A stretch of DNA of 64,000 nt from Neobacillus soli NBRC 102451 (GTDB lineage Bacteria > Bacillota > Bacilli > Bacillales > Cytobacillaceae): the NCBI RefSeq assembly GCF_001591665.1, contig NZ_BCVI01000003.1, positions 62,001 to 126,000 on the forward strand, read 5' to 3'. Below the pieces are notes generated by a model, which was not told the DNA's origin, ran no database searches, and saw only the letters and a list, made by a program, of their open reading frames with translations. Below are positions 19,312-28,785 of this stretch, piece after piece (position 1 is the first letter of the stretch; each line of letters starts with the position of its first letter). The position numbers were made by a program, and so were the translations under genes.

Positions 19312-20577
19312 ATGGATAGAGTAAATAGAATTATTAATATGTTAGAAAACGGCCAACATAATGAGGCCTTAAATGAATATAATGTTGTATTAAAAAGCGG
19401 AATGCCTGATGAAAAATTTCTGCTTGGTGAAGAATTGTACCAGTTTGGATTTCTTGATGAGGCAAAGACGATTATTGAAAACCTGTTAGAAATTTACCCG
19501 GAAGAAGGGGAACTACTCGTCCTGCTGGGTGAAATATTGGTAGAGGCAGGTGAAGAGGAGGAAGCAATTCTCGTCCTAGAAAAAATTTCGGAACAGGATG
19601 CAAATTATGGACAATCCTTACTGTTATTAGCTGACCTTTATCAAGTCCAAGGTCTGTATGAAGTATGTGAACGAAAGCTGCTGAGGGCGAAGGAGATCCT
19701 GCCTGATGAGGTTATTATTGATTTTGCTTTAGGTGAACTCTATAGTGAGCAAGGTGAAGTTGCCTTAGCTATGAGTGCCTATGAAAAGATTTTAAAGGAA
19801 GAAAATGAAATTGCCGGTGTGAATATAAACGGGCGGATTGCCGATCTTTTAAGTGTATCGGGATTGTTTGAAGATGCACTGGTTTATTATGATAAAGCAA
19901 TCGATGAAAAGTTAGAAATTAACACATTATTCGGCTATGCCTTTACAGCGCTTCAGGCAGGATATAATCGAACTGCGATTGAAAGATTCATTGAATTAAG
20001 AGAGCTTGACCCAGAATATCATTCACTTTATTTACATCTGGCAAAAGCTTATGAACGGGAAGAGGAGCTTGAAAATAGCTTAGACGTCATTCAAGATGGT
20101 ATAAAACAAGATGAATTTAATAAAGATTTATTTTTCTTTGGCGGGAAAATAGCTATTAAGCTGGGAAAAGGGGCAGATGGTGAAAAGTACTTCCGGGAAG
20201 CACTTGCCCTAGACCCAGGATTTACAGAGGCCGCGCTTACATTAAATAAACTCTTTTTTCATCAGGAAAGATACGAGGATGTTATTGAGTTAATTGCTCA
20301 TCTTGACATTACGGAAGATGAAGAGCCGCAATTTTTATGGGATGCCGCCCTCAGCTTTCAAAGGCTTGATAAATTTTCTTACGCATTAGACAAATATGAA
20401 AGTGCATATACTTTTTTTAAGAATAATAAAACATTTTTACTGGATTACGGATATTTTCTAATTGAAGAAGGAAAAACCGACCTTGCTGCCGAAATTTTTA
20501 AACAACTGCTTTTAGAAGATCCAACAAATGAAGAGTATTTGGATTTACTTGATCGTCTTACCGATTTAAAAGATTAA
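19312..20577 (+). CDS. ypiA: TPR-repeat protein YpiA
   Basis: 421 residues made of tandem tetratricopeptide-like helix pairs across the whole length, for example residues with AxxxYxKxLxxE and AxxYYDKAI patterns (AMSAYEKILKEE, ALVYYDKAIDEK, GEKYFREALALD). It is very acidic and has no signal peptide. TPR proteins act as protein-binding scaffolds; YpiA's own partner is not known. The start is uncertain: ATG 19312 has GGGGG eight bases upstream, while TTG 19306 better uses AGGAG at 19289. Synteny with ypiB and ypiF agrees with B. subtilis. Confidence 0.85.
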   Translation: MDRVNRIINMLENGQHNEALNEYNVVLKSGMPDEKFLLGEELYQFGFLDEAKTIIENLLEIYPEEGELLVLLGEILVEAGEEEEAILVLEKISEQDANYGQSLLLLADLYQVQGLYEVCERKLLRAKEILPDEVIIDFALGELYSEQGEVALAMSAYEKILKEENEIAGVNINGRIADLLSVSGLFEDALVYYDKAIDEKLEINTLFGYAFTALQAGYNRTAIERFIELRELDPEYHSLYLHLAKAYEREEELENSLDVIQDGIKQDEFNKDLFFFGGKIAIKLGKGADGEKYFREALALDPGFTEAALTLNKLFFHQERYEDVIELIAHLDITEDEEPQFLWDAALSFQRLDKFSYALDKYESAYTFFKNNKTFLLDYGYFLIEEGKTDLAAEIFKQLLLEDPTNEEYLDLLDRLTDLKD

Positions 20578-20609
20578 AATAGCAGAATATGCAGAGGAGG
20601 GAAACTTAC

Positions 20610-21176
20610 ATGGCAACCCCTGTTTCTGTCAACGAGAAGAAGGACTTTATTCGTTGGTTTTTAAATCATTATCAATTAAAGAGAAGAGAATGTGTTTGGA
20701 TTCTCAACTATTTAATGAGCCACGATCAACTTATGGAAAAGGTTCATTTTGTTGAGCAGGCACAGTATTGTCCGCGAGGTCTGATTATGTCTACACATTG
20801 TGTGGATAAAGTACCATTTCGCTTTTATAAAGAAAATGTGATGACGACTGATGCCGAAAAGTCCTTTCACGATATTCGCTTAAATCGTGATGAGGATATT
20901 TTTATTCAATTAAACTTTCATGCCGCCAATCAGGCACACCAGTATGCTGCTGTTCTTGAAGAAAATCCATTCGTTCCTAAACACCTGCAGATGAATGAAA
21001 AGGATGGAATTATTGCGGAACAGTTGCTGCAAAATAGTCTCGAACGCTTTCAACGTGAAAAGTTACTTCAATTAATTGACGAGGCCCTTGATAAGCAAGA
21101 TCGAAAAGCTTTTCAGGATTTATCAGAAAAATTAAGTAAAATATCGATGGTTGAACAAAAGGGAAGTTTGCGATAA
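20610..21176 (+). CDS. ypiB: YpiB, UPF0302 family protein
   Basis: 188 residues, soluble. The N-terminal part is the UPF0302 region ([18 protein letters not shown], then [24 protein letters not shown]), and the C-terminal 60 residues are a helical, charged IDEAL-like region ([20 protein letters not shown]). The ATG at 20610 is nine bases after AGGAGGGA; the ATG at 20589 precedes that site. In B. subtilis YpiB is reported to affect outer-layer functions with ClpCP, but this cannot be read from sequence. A terminator hairpin overlaps the stop codon. Confidence 0.85.
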   Translation: MATPVSVNEKKDFIRWFLNHYQLKRRECVWILNYLMSHDQLMEKVHFVEQAQYCPRGLIMSTHCVDKVPFRFYKENVMTTDAEKSFHDIRLNRDEDIFIQLNFHAANQAHQYAAVLEENPFVPKHLQMNEKDGIIAEQLLQNSLERFQREKLLQLIDEALDKQDRKAFQDLSEKLSKISMVEQKGSLR

Positions 21177-21191
21177 GCAGGCTTCCTTTTT
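21157..21191 (+). terminator. Terminator overlapping the ypiB stop codon
   Basis: AAAAGGGAAGTTTGC, the five-base loop GATAA, then GCAGGCTTCCTTTT: about 15 to 17 pairs including G:T pairs, ending in five T. The TAA of ypiB lies in the loop, so the ribosome finishing ypiB covers the hairpin; this could make termination depend on translation. Confidence 0.75.
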
Positions 21192-21246
21192 GTTAGGAGA
21201 TAATGATATTATATTAGTAGTGAATCCTAAAGGTTGGTGCAAAAAA

Positions 21247-21711
21247 GTGAAATGGATACCTGAAGATGTTGATACTTATTTGAATGCGAAGGAATATGTG
21301 GATACTGCGGTTGTCCCGTTATATTCGGTTTCAGTTGGGGGTGAGATGAAACAATCGGCTGCAGAAGCTGAATTCATTACGCTTTTAACGGGTCTTTTAG
21401 AAAGGCAGTTTACAGGAAGATTATTATTATTTCCCCCATTTACATATCTAAAAGATGAAAAAAGTGAAAGAGTTTTGAGTGATTTGCAAAAATGGGAGGA
21501 TAATATTTCTAAGGGCGAATTTAAACATATATTTTACATAACTTCTGATATCGATTGGCGCATGCGGGAAGATCAGCTAAGCGGTTCATTAATTTGGCTG
21601 CCCTCGCTTCCTCTTGAGCAGATGAGCGATTCCCAAAAGGTGGAAATGATTAATAGTCAAGCAAAACAAATTTTAATACTCTTTACGCAAATATGGCATA
21701 AAAGTGAGTAA
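21247..21711 (+). CDS. ypiF: YpiF, DUF2487 family protein
   Basis: 154 residues from a GTG at 21247 (MKWIPEDVDTYLNAKEYVDTA), the start form seen in relatives, with AAAGGTTGG about nine bases upstream. The frame is open further back to 21151 but that part reads through the ypiB terminator hairpin. A central pattern VDTAVVPLYSVSV and the GRLLLFPPFTYL strand are typical of DUF2487. Soluble, function unknown, conserved next to ypiB and qcrA in bacilli. Confidence 0.8.
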   Translation: MKWIPEDVDTYLNAKEYVDTAVVPLYSVSVGGEMKQSAAEAEFITLLTGLLERQFTGRLLLFPPFTYLKDEKSERVLSDLQKWEDNISKGEFKHIFYITSDIDWRMREDQLSGSLIWLPSLPLEQMSDSQKVEMINSQAKQILILFTQIWHKSE

Positions 21712-21748
21712 AACTTTTCATATTATATGTTTTTAAAATAGTATGATA

Positions 21749-21777
21749 TTGACCTTGCTTGAAGATTGATATATCAT
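21749..21777 (+). promoter_or_regulatory. Sigma-A promoter of qcrABC
   Basis: TTGACC at 21749-21754, a 17-base spacer and TATCAT at 21772-21777, about 75 bases before the qcrA start. Match to consensus is good at both hexamers. Confidence 0.65.
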
Positions 21778-21852
21778 TGTTATGTCCTAGTTTTATATGT
21801 GTTTAATAATTGTCCGCTGGACTTAACTTCGTGAATAGAGGGGGGGATAAGC

Positions 21853-22362
21853 ATGAGTAAAGAGCGCGTTTCAAGACGTCAATTCTTAAGCTACACATTA
21901 ACAGGTGTAGGCGGCTTCATGGCAGCCGGAATGTTAATGCCAATGGTACGATTTGCTGTAGATCCAGTTTTAAAGGCTGAGGAAGCAGGGGATTTTATTG
22001 CAACCAAGCAAAAGGTTTCTGATTTAACTGACGAGCCAGTTCGAGTTGACTTTACCTTTAAGCAAAAGGATGCCTGGTACGAGTCTGAAGTAACTAGTAC
22101 TGCATGGGTCTATCGTGATGATAAGACAGATAAAATTGTAGCCCTATCGCCTGTTTGTAAGCATTTAGGCTGTACTGTTAACTGGAATACGGACAAGGAA
22201 CATCCGGGTCAATTCTTCTGTCCATGTCACTATGGCCGCTACGAGAAAAATGGCCAAAACATTAAAGGGACACCACCATTGGCACCACTTGATGTATATC
22301 CATACAAGGAAAAAGACGGTTATCTTTATTTAGGTAAAGCTGAACCACGGAAGGGGGCGTAA
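21853..22362 (+). CDS. qcrA: Menaquinol:cytochrome c reductase, Rieske iron-sulfur subunit
   Basis: 169 residues. A twin-arginine signal (SRRQFLS at 7-13) precedes one membrane helix, consistent with export of the folded Fe-S protein by Tat. The [2Fe-2S] ligands are in CKHLGC and CPCHYG (two Cys, two His), with the structural disulfide cysteines also present. It takes electrons from menaquinol and passes them to the cytochrome c domain of QcrC. First gene of qcrABC, with GAGGGGGGA before the ATG. Confidence 0.97.
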   Translation: MSKERVSRRQFLSYTLTGVGGFMAAGMLMPMVRFAVDPVLKAEEAGDFIATKQKVSDLTDEPVRVDFTFKQKDAWYESEVTSTAWVYRDDKTDKIVALSPVCKHLGCTVNWNTDKEHPGQFFCPCHYGRYEKNGQNIKGTPPLAPLDVYPYKEKDGYLYLGKAEPRKGA

Positions 22363-22365
22363 TCA

Positions 22366-23040
22366 TTGTTAAACAAAATTTACGATTGGGTAGATGAACG
22401 TTTAGATATTACGCCTTTGTGGCGCGATATCGCAGACCATGAAGTTCCCGAGCATGTTAACCCAGCGCATCATTTTTCTGCGTTTGTATATTGCTTTGGC
22501 GGTCTGACATTCTTTATTACAGTCATTCAAATTCTTTCCGGTATGTTTTTAACAATGTACTATGTGCCGGATATCAAAAATGCATGGGAGTCTGTTTATT
22601 ATCTTCAGAATGAAGTTGCTTATGGACAAATCGTGCGAGGAATGCATCACTGGGGTGCAAGTTTAGTACTAGTAATGTTGTTTTTACATACATTACGCGT
22701 CTTTTTCCAAGGTGCCTATAAAAAGCCTCGTGAACTTAACTGGATTGTCGGAGTACTTATTTTCTTCGTCATGCTCGGCTTAGGTTTTACAGGATATCTA
22801 TTACCTTGGGACATGAAAGCGTTATTCGCAACAAAAGTAGGTCTGCAAATTGCCGAGGCAACACCATTCATTGGTTCTTATGTAAAGGTTTTACTGGCAG
22901 GCCATGAACATATTGTTGGTGCTCAAACATTAACCCGTTTCTTTGCAATCCACGTATTCTTCCTGCCTGGGGCATTACTTGGATTAATGGGAGCGCATTT
23001 CATTATGATTCGTAAACAAGGTATTTCCGGACCGCTTTAA
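22366..23040 (+). CDS. qcrB: Menaquinol:cytochrome c reductase, cytochrome b6 subunit
   Basis: 224 residues, four membrane helices. Haem-ligand histidines are visible in HHWGAS and FLHTLRVF and in AIHVFFLPG. A cysteine at 43 (FVYCFGG) corresponds to the site of covalent haem attachment known for bacillar and b6f-type cytochromes. The start is a TTG at 22366, four bases after qcrA, with AAGGGGGCG inside the end of qcrA. This is the short b6 form, so subunit IV is expected separately and is found in QcrC. Confidence 0.97.
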   Translation: MLNKIYDWVDERLDITPLWRDIADHEVPEHVNPAHHFSAFVYCFGGLTFFITVIQILSGMFLTMYYVPDIKNAWESVYYLQNEVAYGQIVRGMHHWGASLVLVMLFLHTLRVFFQGAYKKPRELNWIVGVLIFFVMLGLGFTGYLLPWDMKALFATKVGLQIAEATPFIGSYVKVLLAGHEHIVGAQTLTRFFAIHVFFLPGALLGLMGAHFIMIRKQGISGPL

Positions 23041-23104
23041 AAACTTTTTTAGGAAAGTCGTTAGTTTTTTCTAAATACTACGGAAAAAGGAGGGGGATTG
23101 CTCG

Positions 23105-23878
23105 ATGCATCGCGGTAAAGGTATGAAATTCGTAGGTGATTCACGTGTTTTGGCACCTTCTGTACGAAAAAAAATGATTTCGAAAGATTACTCAGAATAC
23201 CCTGGTAAAACAGAGGCGTTCTGGCCTAACTTCCTTTTGAAAGAATGGATGATAGGAGCCGTGTTTCTTGTCGGCTTTTTATGTTTAACGGTTGCACATC
23301 CGGCTCCGCTTGAAAGGATAGCGGATCCGACTGATACAGGTTACATCCCATTACCTGACTGGTACTTCTTGTTCTTGTATCAATTACTGAAATATTCATA
23401 TGCATCTGGTCCATATACGGTTGTCGGTGCAATGATTATGCCAGGACTTGCTTTTGGCGGATTATTACTAGCACCATTCCTTGATCGAGGAACGGAACGC
23501 CGCGCCATGAAGCGTCCGCTTGCAACTGCATTTATGTTGTTAGCAATAGCTTCGATTGTATTTTTAACTTGGCAATCAGTTTCGACACACGACTGGGCAC
23601 AGGCGGAACGGCAAGGTAAAATTGTCGCAAAAGTTGATATCGATAAAGCTAGTGCTGGCTATAAAGTAGCTAGTGCAAATACATGTATTACCTGTCATGG
23701 TGATAACCTTTCAGGCGGTCCTGGTGCACCAGCACTAATTGGGACAGGCTTATCTGCGGATGAGGTAGCAAAGATTGCTAAAGAGGGTAAAGGTGGTAAA
23801 ATGCCACCGGGAATCTTTAAAGGTACCGATGAAGAGCTTAAAACGCTTTCTGAATTTATCGCAGGACTTGGTAAATAA
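23105..23878 (+). CDS. qcrC: Menaquinol:cytochrome c reductase, subunit IV-cytochrome c fusion
   Basis: 257 residues. The N-terminal part (about 1-160) is subunit IV with three helices, including the ADPTDTGYIPLPDWYFLFLY quinol-site motif. The C-terminal part is a cytochrome c domain with the haem site CITCH at 194-198 and an axial methionine in GKMPPGIF. The fusion is the usual Bacillus arrangement. AAAAGGAGGGGG precedes the ATG, and a strong terminator follows. Confidence 0.97.
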   Translation: MHRGKGMKFVGDSRVLAPSVRKKMISKDYSEYPGKTEAFWPNFLLKEWMIGAVFLVGFLCLTVAHPAPLERIADPTDTGYIPLPDWYFLFLYQLLKYSYASGPYTVVGAMIMPGLAFGGLLLAPFLDRGTERRAMKRPLATAFMLLAIASIVFLTWQSVSTHDWAQAERQGKIVAKVDIDKASAGYKVASANTCITCHGDNLSGGPGAPALIGTGLSADEVAKIAKEGKGGKMPPGIFKGTDEELKTLSEFIAGLGK

Positions 23879-23889
23879 GTTAATTAGTA

Positions 23890-23922
23890 AAAAAGCTGAC
23901 GGGGAATCGTCAGCTTTTTTAA
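23890..23922 (+). terminator. Terminator of qcrABC
   Basis: AAAAAAGCTGACG and CGTCAGCTTTTTT form a 13-bp stem around GGGAAT, ending in six T. Confidence 0.93.
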
Positions 23923-23948
23923 TCCTGTAAATGAAAAGGGGTGTATTT

Positions 23949-24542
23949 ATGGGTTGGATTTATCCTCTCTTAGCCAATCGGTCAATTCTTAAACTTTTAC
24001 TTATTGTCAATATTGCTGGAACTGCTTACGGATATTACTGGTACGGTTGGCAGTTAAAGGAGACACCGGCGATTTTTCTCCTTTTTGTTCCTGACAGCCC
24101 AACGGCAAGTTTATTTTTTGTTTTTGTCCTTATCGCCTTTTTACTTGGAAAAAACTGGCCTTTTTTAGAAGCCCTCGCGGTTGTAACTCTTTTTAAATAT
24201 GGGATTTGGGCAGTTGTGATGAATATCCTCGTCTATTTTGTAAAAGGAGAGCTAGATTGGATCGGCTACATGTTGATTTTTTCCCATTTTGCGATGGCGG
24301 TCCAAGGTCTATTATATACTCCCTTTTATCGCTTTAAATGGTGGCACCTGATTGTTACCGCCATTTGGACGCTACACAATGATGTCATTGATTATGTCTT
24401 TTTCATGATGCCAAGTTACCATATGCTTGACCAATATACACCACAAATTGGCTACTTTACCTTCTGGCTTTCTATTCTTTCAATCGGTCTTGCCTATTAT
24501 TTTTCCCTTAGGCCTAACCGTTATAAACTTGAAATTAAATAA
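23949..24542 (+). CDS. ypjA: YpjA, DUF1405 membrane protein
   Basis: 197 residues with about six hydrophobic helices; DUF1405 family by pattern (GTAYGYYWYGWQL, FVPDSPTASLFF, HFAMAVQGLLY). The ATG at 23949 is preceded by AAAAGGGGTG; the frame's earlier ATG at 23931 is in the ribosome site. Positioned after qcrABC as in B. subtilis. Function unknown. Confidence 0.82.
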   Translation: MGWIYPLLANRSILKLLLIVNIAGTAYGYYWYGWQLKETPAIFLLFVPDSPTASLFFVFVLIAFLLGKNWPFLEALAVVTLFKYGIWAVVMNILVYFVKGELDWIGYMLIFSHFAMAVQGLLYTPFYRFKWWHLIVTAIWTLHNDVIDYVFFMMPSYHMLDQYTPQIGYFTFWLSILSIGLAYYFSLRPNRYKLEIK

Positions 24543-24618
24543 TTTCTATCAATTAAAGATGGTCTAACCTTGTCCAACCCTTCATACATTTTATTAGTAA
24601 TGAAAGGGGGGACAAGGA

Positions 24619-25398
24619 TTGAAAATTAAATGGATATTTTTATTTGCAATGATCATAATGCTAACTCCCATAACTGTAATGGCCGAACAACAATCGCCAA
24701 TGGAGAAGCTCGATAATATCTCTGATGAAGCACTCCAAATGGTGAAGTTTCAAAGATATGAAGATGCCAAGAAATTGCTAGATTATTTTTCAGACCAGTT
24801 TACAAGCATTACTGGTAAAGAGCGGCCTTTTACAATGGATGAGGTTAGAATTGTTCATACCTCCCATGATGAAGCAATGGAAGCGGCGGTTAGTTCCAAC
24901 ATGAAATATGAGGAAAGAATAAATAAACTAACGAAATTCCGTCTTGTTATTGATGCAATCGCGACAAGCCATCAACCCTTATGGATAGAGATGGAAGAAA
25001 AAGTTATGACGGCTTTTCACCAGGCAAAAGATGCAGCAATTAAGGGAGATACGGCCCATTTTTATACAAACTTTAATACCTTTTTATCCTTGTATAATGT
25101 TATTTATCCAAGTATGAAAATTGATGTGCCAATAGAAAATATTCAAAAACTAGATGCACGAATTGATTTTATTAACGAATATCGTTCCCAAGTTGTCAGT
25201 AATTCAAAAAGCCAACAAGAGCTTGAAGCCCTTGATATCGATTTGAAAAATCTTTTTGCCAATATGGAAGAGGATGAAGCAGACCCAAGTATTTGGTGGG
25301 TGATTATTTCGACAGGAAGCATTATTATCATGACCTTATCATATGTAGGCTGGCGAAAGTACCAAGGCGATAAGAATATGAAAAAAGACCGGTCGTAA
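24619..25398 (+). CDS. ypjB: Sporulation protein YpjB
   Basis: 259 residues. An N-terminal signal peptide (cleavage likely after VMA at about 22) and one C-terminal helix (about 225-245, WWVIISTGSIIIMTLSYVGW) followed by a short basic tail give an extracellular helical domain anchored at its C-terminus. This matches the SpoYpjB family, linked to sporulation in B. subtilis by mutant phenotype. The start is a TTG at 24619 after AAAGGGGGGACAAGG. It converges on ypjC. Confidence 0.82.
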   Translation: MKIKWIFLFAMIIMLTPITVMAEQQSPMEKLDNISDEALQMVKFQRYEDAKKLLDYFSDQFTSITGKERPFTMDEVRIVHTSHDEAMEAAVSSNMKYEERINKLTKFRLVIDAIATSHQPLWIEMEEKVMTAFHQAKDAAIKGDTAHFYTNFNTFLSLYNVIYPSMKIDVPIENIQKLDARIDFINEYRSQVVSNSKSQQELEALDIDLKNLFANMEEDEADPSIWWVIISTGSIIIMTLSYVGWRKYQGDKNMKKDRS

Positions 25399-25401
25399 GG
25401 T

Positions 25402-25434
25402 AAAAAGCAATGTCCAACAGGACATTGCTTTTTA
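25402..25434. terminator. Bidirectional terminator between ypjB and ypjC
   Basis: AAAAAGCAATGTCC-AACA-GGACATTGCTTTTT, a perfect 14-bp stem with A and T flanks that can stop transcription from both converging genes. The ypjC stop codon overlaps its right edge. Confidence 0.93.
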
Positions 25435-26304
25435 GTCGCCGAGCGGCATTTTATTTTCATCTAAGGTGAAGCCTTCACCATGGACGTCATGAACAACGGA
25501 AATGGACACGAAGGCATGCGGGTCAACAGAGGTAATTACATTTTTTAATCGAATGATTTCATTCTTAGCAACTACACAATATAAGACGTCACGCTCACTT
25601 TTGGTATAGGATCCATATCCTTTAAGGGCTGTGACCCCACGGTCCATTTCTGCCATGATTTTTTTAGCAATTTGATCGTTCTTTTCGGAAATTATCATTG
25701 CCCCCCGTGCCGAGTATGCACCTTCCTGCATGAAATCAATCACCCTTGCTCCAACAAAAACAGCAACAAGCGTATACATTGCTTGTTTATAATTTAGATA
25801 TGTAACCAATGAAAGGGCGATAACACCTGCATCAAATAAGAACATTGTTTTTCCCATGCCCCAGCCAATATACTTTTGGACAAGCCTTGCAATTATATCG
25901 ACCCCGCCTGTTGTCCCGCCGAAACGGAAAATGATTCCTAAACCAATCCCGGTAAAAACTCCGGCAAACAAGGCAGCTAATGTTAAATCGTGTTGAAGCG
26001 GCATTTCAATGGTATTGCGCTGAAATATCCAGAGAAAAATCGAAACTCCTACTGTACCGATGATGGTATATAAAAAAGCATTTCGTCCTAGCAACTTCCA
26101 CCCAATAAAAAAAAGAGGAATATTCAGAAGTAAGTTTGTATAAGAAGGATCCCATTTCCACAAAAAGTAAAATATTAATGTGATGCCTGTGAATCCACCT
26201 TCAGCCAACTTATTCTGCATATTAAAATTGACAAGTCCGAACGACATAATGGCTGCCCCTAGCAGAATAAACATGATGTTCTTTACTTTAAGTCCAAAAA
26301 TCAT
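25432..26304 (-). CDS. ypjC: YitT-family membrane protein YpjC
   Basis: 290 residues, the same length as in B. subtilis. About five membrane helices with Gly-rich motifs (FRFGGTTGGVDIIARL) are followed by a soluble DUF2179 domain (from about 205) ending in VHDVHGEGF. I use the second ATG (26304), eight bases from AGGAGG; the ATG at 26310 is too close. Transport has been suggested for the YitT family but is not established. Confidence 0.87.
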   Translation of the reverse strand: MIFGLKVKNIMFILLGAAIMSFGLVNFNMQNKLAEGGFTGITLIFYFLWKWDPSYTNLLLNIPLFFIGWKLLGRNAFLYTIIGTVGVSIFLWIFQRNTIEMPLQHDLTLAALFAGVFTGIGLGIIFRFGGTTGGVDIIARLVQKYIGWGMGKTMFLFDAGVIALSLVTYLNYKQAMYTLVAVFVGARVIDFMQEGAYSARGAMIISEKNDQIAKKIMAEMDRGVTALKGYGSYTKSERDVLYCVVAKNEIIRLKNVITSVDPHAFVSISVVHDVHGEGFTLDENKMPLGD

Positions 26305-26348
26305 AAACATTCCTCCTCTCCCATATTTTTCTCTCCTATGGCGGTTTT

Positions 26349-26377
26349 ATTATAGCGAATTAATATTGCTAGGGCAA
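26349..26377 (-). promoter_or_regulatory. Sigma-A promoter of ypjC
   Basis: On the minus strand TTGCCC (26377-26372), a 17-base spacer and a perfect TATAAT (26354-26349), about 45 bases upstream of the ypjC start. Confidence 0.75.
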
Positions 26378-26499
26378 TGAGAAGTGGAAAAGAGCCTAAT
26401 TTAAATGAAAACATTTGTAAAACAGTCTTAATTTAGCTAACATGAAAATGGAATAAATATATGTACATTATCATTAGTCATATCAAAGAGGTGAAATAC

Positions 26500-26844
26500 A
26501 TGACCAACGGGAAAACGATGATAGATCTTCAACAAGAAGTAGATACTTACATCAGTCAATTTAAAGAGGGATATTTCAGTCCTCTTGCGATGCTTGCAAG
26601 ATTAACGGAAGAACTTGGCGAATTTGCAAGGGAAGTAAATCATTATTATGGGGAGAAACCGAAGAAAACGAGTGAAACTGAAAAAGCAATTGAGGAAGAG
26701 CTTGGTGACCTTTTATTTGTCCTAATTTGTTTTGCTAATTCTTTAAATATCAGCCTTGAGGATGCACATGATTATGTTATGAATAAATTTAAGACAAGAG
26801 ATAAAAATCGGTGGACAAGAATTTACGAGGAGAATAGGGAGTGA
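26500..26844 (+). CDS. ypjD: MazG-like nucleotide pyrophosphohydrolase YpjD
   Basis: 114 residues. The single MazG domain has the metal-binding motif [10 protein letters not shown] (about 32-41) and the paired [11 protein letters not shown] motif (about 63-73). Enzymes of this group hydrolyse non-canonical or excess nucleoside triphosphates to monophosphates; the substrate here is not known. Start ATG 26500 follows AAAGAGGTGAA; upstream frame extension lacks a site. It begins the ypjD-dapB-mgsA-bshB1-bshA-cca-birA run. Confidence 0.88.
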   Translation: MTNGKTMIDLQQEVDTYISQFKEGYFSPLAMLARLTEELGEFAREVNHYYGEKPKKTSETEKAIEEELGDLLFVLICFANSLNISLEDAHDYVMNKFKTRDKNRWTRIYEENRE

Positions 26845-26849
26845 CAAAT

Positions 26850-27653
26850 ATGAATTCAATTAAAATTATCATCGCCGGTCCCCGTGGCCGTATGGGCAGT
26901 GAAGCGGTGAAGCTTGTAACTAATATAAATCATTTTGAACTAATGGCTGTGGTTGACCATAAACATGAAGGAATGATGCTTAGTGATTTAGACGGCTTTC
27001 ATTCAATACATAATGTGCCGATTTATACCGATTTTGAAAAATGTCTGCAGGATGTTGAGGCAGATGTCTTAATTGACCTCACAACACCGGAAGTGGGCAT
27101 GCACCATGCCAAAACAGCACTAGCATACAATGTCCGCCCTGTTGTTGGAACAACTGGCTTTACCATGGCTGACTTGGAGGAATTAAAGGAAATTTGTGAT
27201 GAGAAAGAGCTGGGTTGTATTATCGCTCCTAATTTTGCGATTGGTGCCGTGTTAATGATGAAATTCTCACAAATGGCCGCAAAATATTTTAACGATGTCG
27301 AAATTATTGAAATGCATCATGACCAAAAGCTTGATGCTCCGTCAGGAACTGCAGTTAAAACGGCTGAGATGATTACAGCTGTCAGGGAGTCAAAAATCCA
27401 GGGACACCCAAATGAAAAGGAAGTGTTACAAGGCGCAAGGGGTGCGAAGTACGAGGGGATGCATATTCATTCGGTCCGTTTGCCAGGACTTGTCGCGCAC
27501 CAACAGGTTTTATTTGGTGCTGATGGTCAGACTTTAACGATTAGGCATGATTCCTTCCACCGCGGTTCCTTTATGTCAGGGGTGAAAGTGGCTGTCGAAA
27601 CAGTTATGAAACAAAATATCTTTGTGTACGGACTTGAAAATATTTTAGAATAG
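26850..27653 (+). CDS. dapB: 4-hydroxy-tetrahydrodipicolinate reductase
   Basis: NAD(P)H-dependent step of lysine, diaminopimelate and dipicolinate synthesis. 267 residues. The nucleotide-binding loop [13 protein letters not shown], the GTTGF motif, the catalytic [13 protein letters not shown] signature (His-His...Lys) and [12 protein letters not shown] are all intact. I use the ATG at 26850 with GGGAGTG upstream; a GTG at 26841 that overlaps the ypjD end is a possible alternative. Lysine-pathway supply matters for peptidoglycan and for spore dipicolinate. Confidence 0.96.
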   Translation: MNSIKIIIAGPRGRMGSEAVKLVTNINHFELMAVVDHKHEGMMLSDLDGFHSIHNVPIYTDFEKCLQDVEADVLIDLTTPEVGMHHAKTALAYNVRPVVGTTGFTMADLEELKEICDEKELGCIIAPNFAIGAVLMMKFSQMAAKYFNDVEIIEMHHDQKLDAPSGTAVKTAEMITAVRESKIQGHPNEKEVLQGARGAKYEGMHIHSVRLPGLVAHQQVLFGADGQTLTIRHDSFHRGSFMSGVKVAVETVMKQNIFVYGLENILE

Positions 27654-27663
27654 GAGCTTATAT

Positions 27664-28083
27664 ATGAATATTGCTTTAATAGCTCATGATAAAAAGAAAG
27701 ATGAATTGGTACAGTTTGCAACCGCCTATCAAACAATCTTTGCAAAGCATACCTTATTCGCAACAGGAACAACGGGACTAAGAATAAGCGAAGCTACTGG
27801 TTTAAGTATTACCCGTTTTCAGTCTGGACCGCTTGGCGGTGATCAACAAATCGGGGCGATGATTGCCAAAAATAACATGGATGCGGTATTCTTTTTCCGC
27901 GACCCATTATCTTCACAACCGCATGAACCGGATGTGACTGCCCTAGTTAGACTTTGTGATGTGTACTCAATCCCGCTCGCTACAAATATGGGGACAGCGG
28001 AGTTATTAATAAGAGGGTTAGAACTGGGCCTGATTGAATGGAGAAATATTGTTAAAGATAATGGTGAAAACAATGGGAAATAG
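27664..28083 (+). CDS. mgsA: Methylglyoxal synthase
   Basis: Converts dihydroxyacetone phosphate to methylglyoxal and phosphate, a bypass used when sugar phosphates build up. 139 residues. The signature is present: phosphate-binding [18 protein letters not shown] with the catalytic aspartate region, [14 protein letters not shown], and the conserved histidine. Its 3' end overlaps bshB1 by 11 bases. Placement next to bacillithiol genes is meaningful because bacillithiol helps detoxify methylglyoxal. Confidence 0.96.
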   Translation: MNIALIAHDKKKDELVQFATAYQTIFAKHTLFATGTTGLRISEATGLSITRFQSGPLGGDQQIGAMIAKNNMDAVFFFRDPLSSQPHEPDVTALVRLCDVYSIPLATNMGTAELLIRGLELGLIEWRNIVKDNGENNGK

Positions 28084-28783
28084 CCATCTCCAGGTCCTTG
28101 CATTTGGGGCGCATGCTGACGATGTTGAGATTGGCATGGCAGGAACGATTGCAAAATTAACTTCTGAAGGGAAAAGAGTAGGAATTTGTGATTTAACCGA
28201 TGCTGACCTTTCTTCAAATGGAAATGTTACCCTTAGAAAAGAGGAGGCAAGCCATGCAGCTAAAGTTCTTGACGTATCATTACGAACTTCACTTGCTTTC
28301 CCCGATCGAGGCTTGTTTCTAAACGGAGAATACATAAGAGCAATAGCCCAAGTGATTAGAACTCATAAGCCTCAAATTGTGTTCGCACCCTATTATGAGG
28401 ATCGGCATCCTGACCATGGGAATTGTGCCAGCCTTGTGGAGGAGGCAGTATTTTCTGCTGGAATCAGAAAATATCAAACGGACGGTAATGAATCGCCACA
28501 CAAGGTCGAAAGAGTTTATTTTTATATGATAAATGGTTTTCATAAACCGGATTTTACAATTGACATCTCACAATTTTTTGATAAGAAGCTTGCTGCATTA
28601 AGGGCCTATAAAAGCCAATTTGAACAAACTGACCAAACCTTCGCTACGCCGCTTGTAAATGGGTATATAGAAACAGTAGAGGCAAGGGAAAGAATGTTTG
28701 GTAAGCTTGTTGGAGTTACATATGCTGAAGGCTTCAAAACGAAAGTGCCAGTCCTTTTGAAGCGTGATTTGATAGGAGAATAA
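28073..28783 (+). CDS. bshB1: Bacillithiol biosynthesis deacetylase BshB1
   Basis: Zinc-dependent deacetylase that removes the acetyl group from GlcNAc-malate. 236 residues in the LmbE/PIG-L family. The metal motif is [12 protein letters not shown] near the N-terminus (AHPDD in many relatives, AHADD here) with the later histidine in [10 protein letters not shown]. The start is the ATG at 28073, inside mgsA, with GGTGAAAAC before it; the longer frame from 28034 has no ribosome site. It is followed two bases later by bshA. Confidence 0.93.
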   Translation: MGNSHLQVLAFGAHADDVEIGMAGTIAKLTSEGKRVGICDLTDADLSSNGNVTLRKEEASHAAKVLDVSLRTSLAFPDRGLFLNGEYIRAIAQVIRTHKPQIVFAPYYEDRHPDHGNCASLVEEAVFSAGIRKYQTDGNESPHKVERVYFYMINGFHKPDFTIDISQFFDKKLAALRAYKSQFEQTDQTFATPLVNGYIETVEARERMFGKLVGVTYAEGFKTKVPVLLKRDLIGE

Positions 28784-28785
28784 CG

